From positions 186,001-250,000 of the forward strand of contig CAIJXT010000030.1 of assembly GCA_903824665.1 (NCBI GenBank): 64,000 nt of DNA. The letters run 5' to 3'. Shown piece by piece: positions 55,518 through 63,753 of the stretch. A program made the translations under genes and the position numbers. The notes under the pieces were generated by a model that had not been told where the DNA came from, did no database searches, and was given only the letters and a program-made list of their open reading frames with translations. The DNA is from an uncultured Bacteroidota bacterium. GTDB taxonomy: Bacteria; Bacteroidota; Bacteroidia; Chitinophagales; Chitinophagaceae. Position 1 is the stretch's first letter; each line of letters opens with the position of its first letter.

Positions 55518-56246
55518 ATGCAACTTTCCAAAAGTGATATTATCCGGCAACTGCAAAAGGAAGTGCTGGCAATACAGCGGCCACACCGGCAGTCGGGCAG
55601 CAGCCTCAATACTGGTTTGTGGGAGATGGAGCAGGCATTTCCCGGCAACACCTTCCCGCTGGGTGCTGTACACGAGTTTGTGAGCAATGCCAGAGAAGAG
55701 GCGGCCGCAACTAATGGATTCATGGCCGCACTGATGAGCCGCCTGATGCAGAAAGGCAAGAACACGGTGTGGATCAGTGCTGGACGAACACTTTTTCCTC
55801 CGGCACTGCACCTGTTTGGTATAGACCCAGACCGGGTCATTTTTATAGACCTCCTGAAACAAAAGGACGTTTTATGGGCTATAGAGGAAACACTGAAGTG
55901 CAGCGCTTTGGCAGCAGTTATTGGCGAATTGAAAGAACTCAGTTTCACAGAGTCCAGACGGCTGCAGCTGGCAGTAGAGCAAAGCATGGTTACGGGCTTT
56001 ATACATCGCCATAACCCGGGCAGACAGAACAATGTTGCATGCGTTACACGCTGGCGTATCAGACCAGTATCCAGCGATACAGGTGGTGTTCCGGGAGTTG
56101 GCTTCCCCAGATGGAAGGTCGAATTGCTCAAGGTAAGGAACGGAAAGCCTGGGGCATGGCAGATAGAATGGTCGGCTGGAAATTTCCGGCAGATTAAACA
56201 GAATTTATTCTCAATACCAGATTTTCAAAAACGCAAAAGCGGATAG
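55518..56246 (+). CDS. imuA: ImuA-like protein of the SOS mutagenesis cassette
   Basis: The 242-residue protein is the Bacteroidota ImuA, a distant RecA-fold relative encoded with ImuB and DnaE2. RecA-like segments FPLGAVHEFVSNAREEAAAT, TVWISAGRTLFPPALHLFGI and DRVIFIDLLKQKDVLWAIEE are visible. The usual ATP loop (GxxxxGKT) is absent: the equivalent turn reads SNAREEAAATNGF. In other phyla ImuA is needed for DnaE2-dependent mutagenesis, and is thought to deliver the complex to damaged DNA. It lies 1 bp before imuB and 70 bp from the divergent repressor. Confidence 0.85.
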   Translation: MQLSKSDIIRQLQKEVLAIQRPHRQSGSSLNTGLWEMEQAFPGNTFPLGAVHEFVSNAREEAAATNGFMAALMSRLMQKGKNTVWISAGRTLFPPALHLFGIDPDRVIFIDLLKQKDVLWAIEETLKCSALAAVIGELKELSFTESRRLQLAVEQSMVTGFIHRHNPGRQNNVACVTRWRIRPVSSDTGGVPGVGFPRWKVELLKVRNGKPGAWQIEWSAGNFRQIKQNLFSIPDFQKRKSG

Positions 56247-56247
56247 T

Positions 56248-57747
56248 ATGCCAAGGCGATATGCAGCAATATGGTTTCCTCAATTAACTACTGACAGATG
56301 GGTGCGATGCAACCCTGCGCTCCGTGATGTGCCTTTTGTGCTGGCTGCGCCAGAACGTGGAAGAATGATCATAAAAGCAGCTAATGCAGCAGCACGCACC
56401 AGGGGCATACACGTACAAATGGTGGTTGCTGACTGTAGAGCCATAATGCCGGCTCTGCAGGTGTTTGACGATGAGCCCGGGCTGCCGGCTAAACTGCTGG
56501 ATGCGCTTGCCGAATGGTGCCTGCGCTATACGCCTGTTGTAGCCGTAGATATGCCCGACGGACTGTTGCTTGATGTGACCGGATGCCCCCACTTGTGGGG
56601 TGGCGAAGAACCTTACCTGAAAGATATCGTTAGCAAACTGAAGGGATACGGGTATGATGTGCGTGCTGCAATTGCCGATACCATCGGTACAGCATGGGCT
56701 GTATGTCGATTTGCAGCTTGTGCGCACATAATAGAAAAGGGAGGTAACCTCGATGCATTGCTGCCCCTGCCGCCAACTGCTCTGCGACTGGACAAAAACA
56801 TTGTTGACCGTCTGGATAAACTGGGACTATACCAGATTCGCAATATTGTGTCTATGCAGCGGAAGGCACTCAGCAGGCGCTTTGGGCAGGCGCTTCTTTC
56901 CAGATTAGACCAGGCTCTGGGGCAGGAGCATGAAGTATTGCAGCCCATACAGCCATTGCAACCCTATATAGAACGCTTGCCTTGCCTGGAGCCAATCAGA
57001 ACCGCAAAAGGTATAGAAATAGCATTACAGCAGTTGCTGGAGCAGCTGTGCAGACGGCTGGCAAAAGAAGAAAAGGGAGTCAGAAAATGTGTTTTGAAAG
57101 CATACAGAATGGATGGAAATGTACAGATGATAGAAATTGGCACCAGCAGGCCATCTAAAAACGTAACACACTTGTTTAAGTTGTTTGAACTTAAGATAGC
57201 AACAATTGAGCCTGCTTTGGGGATAGAGGTGTTTACAATAGAAGCACCTGTTGTAGAAGATGTACCGGCAACACAGGATGTGCTATGGGATTTTACAGAA
57301 GGCGGAAATGGTACAGCAGTAGCGGAATTGCTGGACAGAATAGCAGGCAAACTGGGAGTGCAGACCATACACCGCTACCTGCCCGATGAGCATTACTGGC
57401 CCGAAAGATCTGTTAAGCTCGCTTTATCCCTTGCCGATGAGCCACAGACCGCATGGCGCGCAGATCTTCCCCGGCCTATACACCTGCTACCCCGGCCCGA
57501 AAAAATTGAAGTAACCGTTCCTATGCCCGACTATCCGCCTATGCTGTTTCGCTACAATGGTATGTTGCACCAGGTAAGCAAGGCCGATGGGCCCGAAAGA
57601 ATAGAGCAGGAGTGGTGGCTGCAGCAGGGCCTGTACCGGGATTACTACTGCATAGAAGATGAGCATGGTGCACGGTATTGGTTGTTCAGATCGGGTAGTT
57701 ACGAGAGTGGCGAACCCGAATGGTTTATTCACGGATTTTTTGCATAG
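56248..57747 (+). CDS. imuB: ImuB, catalytically inactive Y-family polymerase relative
   Basis: The 499-residue protein has the DinB/UmuC-like palm and little-finger order. It starts RRYAAIWFPQLTTDRWVRCN where active enzymes have a DMD-type metal-binding motif. The second motif reads VDMPDGLLLDVTGCPHL (Asp101, Asp104 region) instead of SxDE. Missing acidic residues indicate an adaptor rather than a polymerase, as for ImuB elsewhere, where it links DnaE2 to the sliding clamp. A long C-terminal part (about 350-499) ends in a conserved WYRDYYCIED-like LYRDYYCIEDEHGARYWLF. It abuts imuA (1 bp) and dnaE2 (3 bp). Confidence 0.9.
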   Translation: MPRRYAAIWFPQLTTDRWVRCNPALRDVPFVLAAPERGRMIIKAANAAARTRGIHVQMVVADCRAIMPALQVFDDEPGLPAKLLDALAEWCLRYTPVVAVDMPDGLLLDVTGCPHLWGGEEPYLKDIVSKLKGYGYDVRAAIADTIGTAWAVCRFAACAHIIEKGGNLDALLPLPPTALRLDKNIVDRLDKLGLYQIRNIVSMQRKALSRRFGQALLSRLDQALGQEHEVLQPIQPLQPYIERLPCLEPIRTAKGIEIALQQLLEQLCRRLAKEEKGVRKCVLKAYRMDGNVQMIEIGTSRPSKNVTHLFKLFELKIATIEPALGIEVFTIEAPVVEDVPATQDVLWDFTEGGNGTAVAELLDRIAGKLGVQTIHRYLPDEHYWPERSVKLALSLADEPQTAWRADLPRPIHLLPRPEKIEVTVPMPDYPPMLFRYNGMLHQVSKADGPERIEQEWWLQQGLYRDYYCIEDEHGARYWLFRSGSYESGEPEWFIHGFFA

Positions 57748-57750
57748 CAT

Positions 57751-60700
57751 ATGAGGTATACAGAGTTACAGATTACATCCAATTTCAGTTTTCTCAGAGG
57801 GGGGTCACATCCCGAAGAGATGATAGACCGCGCATTGGAATTGGGCTACAGAGAGATAGCGATCACCGACAGAAACACACTTGCAGGTATAGTACGTGCG
57901 CATATAGCAGCAAAGGGAAAGGCGATACGCATTATTCCCGCCTGCCGCCTGGACCTGCAGGACGGTGCAAGCCTGCTTGCATACCCTACAGACCGCGATG
58001 CATATGCAAGGCTTTCTGCTCTGCTTTCTGAAGGTAATATCCGTACAGAAAAGGGTCATTGTCTGTTATACAAAGCAGATGTTTTCAGGTACGCCAAAGG
58101 AATAAAATTCATTGCAGTTCCGCCACCATCATTAGATGCTGCTTACGAGCTCTCACCTGAGTTTATCAGCGACTTAAAGACCTATAGGCTTGCGCTAGGC
58201 AAAAACCTGTATCTGGGCGCAGCACGTGCCTACAGGGCTTACGACAGCAAGATGCTGTACCGGTTAGCTGAAGTCGCAACAAAACTTGGTATCCCTTTGG
58301 TAGCAACAAATGATGTGCACTACCACATAAGGGGGCGCCGGGAGCTGCAGGATGTACTTACCTGTATCCGGGAAAAGTGTACTATTTACAATGCCGGTTT
58401 TCGCCTGTACCAGAATGCAGAAAGATACATTAAGCCCATACACGAAATGCATCGCCTGTTCAGGCAGTATCCTGATGCTATAACCCGCACACAGGAAATA
58501 GCAGATGCATGCCGCTTTGATCTCAATAGCCTCGAATACGTATATCCTGAAGAAATAACAACAGACGGGCGCACACCGCAGCAAGAGTTGGTACAGCTTA
58601 CATGGCAGGGGGCAAAAGATCATTTTGGCGGCAATATACCGCAGAAAATAAGTGAGCTGATCATACATGAGCTGGAGTTCATGGAGCGCAAGAATTATGC
58701 AGCATATTTTCTCACCGTATACGACCTTGTGCGGTTTGCACGAAACAGGGGTATATTATGTCAGGGACGCGGATCGGCAGCCAATTCGGTAGTGTGCTAT
58801 TGTCTCGGTATTACTTCTGTCGATCCTTCAAAGTTCAAGCTGCTGTTTGCGCGGTTTATGTCAGACGCTAGAGACGAGCCGCCGGATATTGATGTGGATT
58901 TTGAGCATGAGCGCAGGGAAGAGGTTATTCAGTACATCTATGAGAAGTATGGTCGCGACCGTGCAGCTATCGTAGCTACCGTTACACAGGTGCATTTTAA
59001 AGGTGCCGTGCGTGATGTGGCTAAAGCTATGGGTTTGTCTGTCGATGCTATCAACCGTTTGTCTGCTTCTTCATGGGAGTTTACCAGTGAGTGGTTTGAT
59101 GGTAAGAAGATATCAGAAGGGGGCTTTAATCCAAACGATTCACACCTCATGAAGGTGTTGCGCCTTACACAGCAGTACATAGGTTTCCCAAGACAACTGG
59201 GGCAGCATACTGGCGGTTTCGTTATCACCCGTGGCAAACTTTCAGACCTCTGCCCAATACTCAATGCGCGTATGGAAAACCGTACCTGCATTGAATGGAA
59301 CAAAGATGATATTGAAGCGTTGGGATTCCTGAAGGTTGATGTGCTGGCACTGGGTATGCTCACATGTATCCGCAAGGCGTTCGATCTGGTAAAACAACAT
59401 TATGGCAGGGTCCTTACATTGGCCAATATTCCGCAGGACGATCCTGCCGTATATGAAATGATCAGTCATGCAGATACTATTGGCGTATTCCAGATAGAGA
59501 GCCGTGCGCAGATGTCAATGCTGCCCCGGCTGAAGCCCCGGTGTTTTTATGATCTGGTGATAGAGGTGGCTATCGTAAGACCGGGACCTATACAGGGAGA
59601 TATGGTGCACCCGTATCTGCGCCGCCGCAACGGGCAGGAACCCGTTGTCTATCCGTCGGCAGAGCTTGAGGCTATTTTGGGCAGAACACTGGGTGTTCCA
59701 TTGTTTCAGGAGCAGGCAATGGAGATTGCCATTGTTGCCGCAGGCTTCACTCCTGCCGAGGCCGACCAGCTCAGACGCAGCATGGCAACCTTCAAGGCCA
59801 AAGGTCTTGTGACACAGTTTGAAAAGAAAATGGTAGATGGAATGACAGCCAAAGGATATACAGAGGAGTTTGCAAAGCGTGTATTCAAGCAGCTGGAGGG
59901 TTTTGGCAGTTATGGTTTTCCGGAAAGTCATGCAGCCAGTTTTGCATTGCTGGTATATGTGTCTTCTTGGATCAAGTGTTACTATCCCGATGTATTTGCA
60001 ACTGCACTGCTCAACAGCATGCCTATGGGATTTTATCAGCCTGCACAGATTGTTATTGATGCGCGCAAGCATGGTGTTGTCGTATTGCCGGTAGATGTAA
60101 ACTACTCTTGCTGGGACAATATATTCGAACAGAAAGAGGGTAAGTATTATCAGGTGCGTCTCGGCTTCAGGCAGGTAAAAGGGTTAAGGGAAGAGGATAT
60201 GACAGTGCTGGTATCAGCAAGAATAATTCCCTTTTCAGATATCGCAGCATTGCGCGATGCTGGTGTGCCTATGGCTGCACTGGAGGGCCTGGCAGATGCA
60301 GATGCCTTCAGATCGCTGGGACTGGACAGGAGGCAGGCTTTATGGGAGGTATCAGCAATCAACGATCGTCCTTCGGGCATGTTTGCAGGGCAGCCTTCTG
60401 CCTCTGTCGACGAGCATACCGTATTACCGGCAATGTCTTTGTCTGAGCATGTTGTACAGGATTATACCGCTACTTCATTGTCTTTGAAAGCACACCCGGT
60501 AAGTTTTGTAAGAGAAAAATTAGCTATGCTCCAAATCCTGGCCAACAGAGATCTGGATAGATGTAATGCCGGTGCATTGGTCAAGGTTGCGGGGCTCGTA
60601 CTGGTAAGGCAACGACCGGGTACTGCCAGCGGCATCTGCTTTATTACAATAGAAGATGAAACCGGTATTGCCAATCTGGTTGTTTTCAAGAAACTGTTTG

Positions 60701-60978
60701 AGCAATACCGAAAGGAGATATTGCAGTCGAGGTTGCTGATGGTCGAAGGCAAACTGCAGCGCGAAGGCGAAGTGACCCATGTAGTGGTTACCCGTTGTTT
60801 CAATATGTCGGCACTGTTACAGAAGCTCACCACTACCGATGAGCCGGTAAATACACTGCAGACCTTGTCAAGAGCAGACGAGAAAGTAGACGAAAACTAT
60901 GCTACAAAGGATACCAGAACCAAAGGGCGTACGGTTGTTCAGGGAGAGATGTTTCACTCAGGCAGAAATTTTAGGTAG
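57751..60978 (+). CDS. dnaE2: Error-prone DNA polymerase III alpha subunit DnaE2
   Basis: The 1,075-residue C-family polymerase is the translesion polymerase of the ImuABC pathway. It begins with a PHP domain (MRYTELQITSNFSFLRGGSH). The catalytic palm includes GRGSAANSVVCYCLGI and PDIDVDF (378-384), with a further acidic residue in KVDVLALGML. A late EQAMEIAIVAAGF/ARQLRRSM-like helix-hairpin-helix region and a C-terminal OB fold (LVKVAGLVLVRQRPGTASGI) complete the DnaE2 plan. The tail after 1,020 is polar. It is the last gene of the cassette; convergent zapA starts 32 bp beyond its stop. Confidence 0.95.
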   Translation: MRYTELQITSNFSFLRGGSHPEEMIDRALELGYREIAITDRNTLAGIVRAHIAAKGKAIRIIPACRLDLQDGASLLAYPTDRDAYARLSALLSEGNIRTEKGHCLLYKADVFRYAKGIKFIAVPPPSLDAAYELSPEFISDLKTYRLALGKNLYLGAARAYRAYDSKMLYRLAEVATKLGIPLVATNDVHYHIRGRRELQDVLTCIREKCTIYNAGFRLYQNAERYIKPIHEMHRLFRQYPDAITRTQEIADACRFDLNSLEYVYPEEITTDGRTPQQELVQLTWQGAKDHFGGNIPQKISELIIHELEFMERKNYAAYFLTVYDLVRFARNRGILCQGRGSAANSVVCYCLGITSVDPSKFKLLFARFMSDARDEPPDIDVDFEHERREEVIQYIYEKYGRDRAAIVATVTQVHFKGAVRDVAKAMGLSVDAINRLSASSWEFTSEWFDGKKISEGGFNPNDSHLMKVLRLTQQYIGFPRQLGQHTGGFVITRGKLSDLCPILNARMENRTCIEWNKDDIEALGFLKVDVLALGMLTCIRKAFDLVKQHYGRVLTLANIPQDDPAVYEMISHADTIGVFQIESRAQMSMLPRLKPRCFYDLVIEVAIVRPGPIQGDMVHPYLRRRNGQEPVVYPSAELEAILGRTLGVPLFQEQAMEIAIVAAGFTPAEADQLRRSMATFKAKGLVTQFEKKMVDGMTAKGYTEEFAKRVFKQLEGFGSYGFPESHAASFALLVYVSSWIKCYYPDVFATALLNSMPMGFYQPAQIVIDARKHGVVVLPVDVNYSCWDNIFEQKEGKYYQVRLGFRQVKGLREEDMTVLVSARIIPFSDIAALRDAGVPMAALEGLADADAFRSLGLDRRQALWEVSAINDRPSGMFAGQPSASVDEHTVLPAMSLSEHVVQDYTATSLSLKAHPVSFVREKLAMLQILANRDLDRCNAGALVKVAGLVLVRQRPGTASGICFITIEDETGIANLVVFKKLFEQYRKEILQSRLLMVEGKLQREGEVTHVVVTRCFNMSALLQKLTTTDEPVNTLQTLSRADEKVDENYATKDTRTKGRTVVQGEMFHSGRNFR

Positions 60979-61010
60979 TGGTCTTACTTGCTTTCAAAAA
61001 AATGAACAGA

Positions 61011-61328
61011 CTATTCTTCAGTAGTCTTCAATGCTTTGTCTATTTTTTTGGATAGCTTGTTCAGCTCTTCCTGCAGCAAAGGATTGTTGAAGGTTTCAAT
61101 TGCAGTATCCGCAGCATAGGTCAGCAGGCACATAGCCATGAAGTCCTGATCGTCCTTGCCGGCATAGTGCGTACGCAGCTCCATTATCTTCTGGTCTGCC
61201 AGTTTCACTGCCTTACGCACTGCCGACTCTTCTTCCGGCTTTATGCGTATACGGTAGCTGCGGCCGGCCAGCCATACCGTTATGGATAGCGTTTCTTCTT
61301 CAGTATTGTCCGGCTTCGATTGCATCAT
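61011..61328 (-). CDS. zapA: Cell division protein ZapA
   Basis: The 105-residue protein matches ZapA, a small coiled-coil protein that bundles FtsZ filaments. The N-terminal globular part (ITVWLAGRSYRIRIKPEEES) is followed by a helix with AVRKAVKLADQKIMELRTHY and a second coiled coil (LLTYAADTAIETFNNPLLQE) rich in heptad hydrophobics. It starts at one of two adjacent ATGs, 12 bp after lspA, so the two are probably one transcript. Confidence 0.92.
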   Translation of the reverse strand: MMQSKPDNTEEETLSITVWLAGRSYRIRIKPEEESAVRKAVKLADQKIMELRTHYAGKDDQDFMAMCLLTYAADTAIETFNNPLLQEELNKLSKKIDKALKTTEE

Positions 61329-61340
61329 ACAAAGATAAAC

Positions 61341-62069
61341 TTAACCGTTGATTTCATTTGTTTCAGGCAGTGCGTCTGGTGTTGTTGCGGCTTGCTGCTC
61401 ACTGCCGGGCAGGTGCACCAGCCGTTTCTGAAATAACAGCAGTGTGATGATCCCTACAGATATAGCCGCATCAGCAATATTGAAAACCGGCTCGAAAAAT
61501 ATAAAATTTCTGCCACCCCACACCGGTACCCAGGAGGGTAGTGTGGTTTCCAGTAGCGGGAAGTACAGCATATCTACAACCTTGCCTTGCAGAAACTTTC
61601 CATATCCATGTCCGAAGGAGGTGAAATGTGCCACCGCCTCCTTATTGTGATTTTGCAACATGTTTTGCAGGTTGTCATAGTTGCCAGAGAAGCACGAGTA
61701 CGGACTGTCTGAGAAGATAAGACCATAAAACATACTGTCCAGCAGATTGCCCAGAGCACCTGCAAGGATCAGTGATCCGCATATCAGTAAGCCTTTGCTG
61801 TATCCTTTATTGATCAGCCTTTTCAGCAGGTAGAACCCGAATACCACCGCAACCAGCCGGAATGACGACAACAATATTTTGCCGATGGGCGACTCGCTGA
61901 GCTTCATGCCATATGCCATCCCTTCATTTTCAATAAAATGAAGCCGGCCCCAGCTACCCAGCATAGGCACATCATCGCCAATGGCGAAATGTGTTTTTAT
62001 GTATATTTTCAGCGCCTGGTCTGCAACTATTACCAGCAGCACTATCAGCAACGCGTTACGGTATTTCAA
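61341..62069 (-). CDS. lspA: Lipoprotein signal peptidase
   Basis: The 242-residue aspartic peptidase cleaves prolipoprotein signal peptides. Four membrane helices are visible. The catalytic aspartates lie in KVVDMLYFPL and FNIADAAISVG; ENEGMAYGM and LGNLLDSMFYG are the other family motifs. About 40 extra residues between GNLLD and VVD (LIFSDSPYSCFSGNYDNLQN...) form a periplasmic insertion typical of Bacteroidota LspA. The protein starts at a TTG: no ATG precedes the first membrane helix. zapA follows 12 bp downstream. Confidence 0.93.
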   Translation of the reverse strand: MKYRNALLIVLLVIVADQALKIYIKTHFAIGDDVPMLGSWGRLHFIENEGMAYGMKLSESPIGKILLSSFRLVAVVFGFYLLKRLINKGYSKGLLICGSLILAGALGNLLDSMFYGLIFSDSPYSCFSGNYDNLQNMLQNHNKEAVAHFTSFGHGYGKFLQGKVVDMLYFPLLETTLPSWVPVWGGRNFIFFEPVFNIADAAISVGIITLLLFQKRLVHLPGSEQQAATTPDALPETNEING

Positions 62070-62245
62070 GTTCCGGGAAGTTCTAATTTGTAATCGGGCA
62101 AATATACAATACTATGCACATACCGCCGCCCGTATAGCTACTGCGTATGTAAGAATTAACTTTTTTATCTGTTGTGCAGTTTGTCGCTTCTGTGCCGTTG
62201 TCCGGTATTATCAGCTACAGTACTTGCAGATCAGATTACTTTGAT

Positions 62246-62674
62246 CTATTTCAGATTCTCAAAATACCTTATCGGTAGCGTGAATTCAAGTACCTCGTTT
62301 CTCATAATATCGTTAATGATCACAGGATCCTGACTGAAAATTTTGTTTGCTTCTTTTTCTGTTTCTGCCTTGATCACTACCATACCCCACAATCTTTTGT
62401 CACTTGGCTCATAGTCTGTTCTGCCGGCAAATATCAGAATGCCCTCCTTTCCAAGTGAATCATAAAAGCGTGCATGCGCTGATAGAACATCAGATGTTTC
62501 TTTTGTCCAGCTTTTTTTGTCCTTATAGTATTCTGCAAGGCGCAGATGCGAACAATACATTTTAGTAGATGCTTTATTAGATCCCGGCTTCGGGGTTTTT
62601 GCATACTTGCTGCTCTGGCTATAAGCGGCCGTTGACAATAAAAGCATCAGGCAAATGGTCTGAATGTATTTCAT
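62246..62674 (-). CDS. Secreted YCII-related domain protein
   Basis: The 142-residue protein has a signal peptide ending TAAYSQ and should be periplasmic or lipid-free secreted. Residues about 38-125 resemble the ferredoxin-like YCII fold, with HARFYDSLGKEGILIFAGRT, LWGMVVIKAETEKEANKIFS and DPVIINDIMRNEVLEF. YCII proteins are small hydrolase- or dehalogenase-like enzymes of poorly known function; the His-Asp pair usual in the family is only partly clear here. It is separated from lspA by 176 bp and from the radical SAM gene by 143 bp. Confidence 0.75.
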   Translation of the reverse strand: MKYIQTICLMLLLSTAAYSQSSKYAKTPKPGSNKASTKMYCSHLRLAEYYKDKKSWTKETSDVLSAHARFYDSLGKEGILIFAGRTDYEPSDKRLWGMVVIKAETEKEANKIFSQDPVIINDIMRNEVLEFTLPIRYFENLK

Positions 62675-62817
62675 TTTTTGTTTTCTGTTTTTTCAAAGAT
62701 AATAGCTTACTCATTATCCGGAAGAAGAATTTGTTCCGTACTCATAATATTGCTTGAATCTTAGCCATACAGACATATACAGTTCACTATCACCTTATCA
62801 CATAATGGTGGTTATAG

Positions 62818-63750
62818 TCAGTGATATTCATGCATTTTACCATTGAAATCGATAGTGTTCTTTCGGTCACTGATAAAATTTAAGGGCACCGGTATTTTGC
62901 CATGCCCGTTCTTGATGTCAATAATGTAAGTAGGGCAGGCTATACCGCTAAGTGTTGCCGTCAGCCGGGTGGCAATAGCTGTTTCTTTTGCAATATCGCC
63001 GGCAAAATGCCCAATACCATTTACATCGTCGCAGTGATACAGGTAGTAGGGTATTACACCTGCGTGGTAAAGACGGGTATACAGATCGTGCAGCACATCG
63101 TATTCATCATTTATGCCCTTCAGGAAAACGGTTTGCGATAGCAATGTTACGCGCAGTTGCCTTAGCAATTTTATCACATCCATTGCTTCTGTTGTCAGCT
63201 CGTCCGGGTGGTTTACATGCAGCAGTATAAAGAAGGGTTTCTTCTTTCCTGTCTCATCAATTAATGAGAGCAGCTCCTTGATGGTATTGCGCTGAAAAGC
63301 GCCAGGCAATTGTAACGGCAGTCTGGTCCCTATTCGCAACACATTCACTGAAGGTATGTGTCGTAGCTGTTCCAGCAGTTGTGTAGTGATGCCGGGGCTG
63401 TAAAGCGGGTCACCGCCAGATAGTATCACGTCATCGATCTCAGGGTGCCTGGTAAGGTATTCCATGATACTGGAGACATCTGTTGCTGTAAGATTGCCGG
63501 CATTGGTGCCTATCTGTCTGATGCGTGTACAGAATCGGCAGTGGGCTGCACATTGATAGCTAACCTTAATGAGTGCGCGGTTTGGGTATTTGTGCACAAG
63601 CCCTTTTACTACTTCATGTTCATCTTCCAGCAAGGGGTCGTCATACTCCAAATCGCAGGCGTTGGGTTCTGCGGTTGTAGCAAGGTACTGCGCTGCTATT
63701 GCAGGCAGCCCGGATAGGTTTTTGAGGTATGGCGTCAGCTTCTCCTTCAT
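62818..63750 (-). CDS. KamA/EpmB-family radical SAM aminomutase-like protein
   Basis: The 310-residue protein has the radical SAM cluster motif C-x3-C-x2-C at Cys67, Cys71 and Cys74, in YQCAAHCRFCTRIR. The GGDPLYSP and RIGTRLPLQLP motifs are those of lysine 2,3-aminomutases, and the PLP-binding lysine is Lys285 in GHGKIPVPL. At 310 residues it is shorter than true lysine aminomutase (about 400) and near EpmB, which makes beta-lysine for EF-P modification. No epmA or efp is in the window, so the substrate is open. It lies 3 bp after a partial lipoprotein gene and is probably co-transcribed. Confidence 0.87.
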   Translation of the reverse strand: MKEKLTPYLKNLSGLPAIAAQYLATTAEPNACDLEYDDPLLEDEHEVVKGLVHKYPNRALIKVSYQCAAHCRFCTRIRQIGTNAGNLTATDVSSIMEYLTRHPEIDDVILSGGDPLYSPGITTQLLEQLRHIPSVNVLRIGTRLPLQLPGAFQRNTIKELLSLIDETGKKKPFFILLHVNHPDELTTEAMDVIKLLRQLRVTLLSQTVFLKGINDEYDVLHDLYTRLYHAGVIPYYLYHCDDVNGIGHFAGDIAKETAIATRLTATLSGIACPTYIIDIKNGHGKIPVPLNFISDRKNTIDFNGKMHEYH

Positions 63751-63753
63751 TGG

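Noticed and set aside
62818-63750. A true lysine 2,3-aminomutase
   Set aside because: It is about 100 residues too short, and none of the lysine-fermentation genes are nearby.
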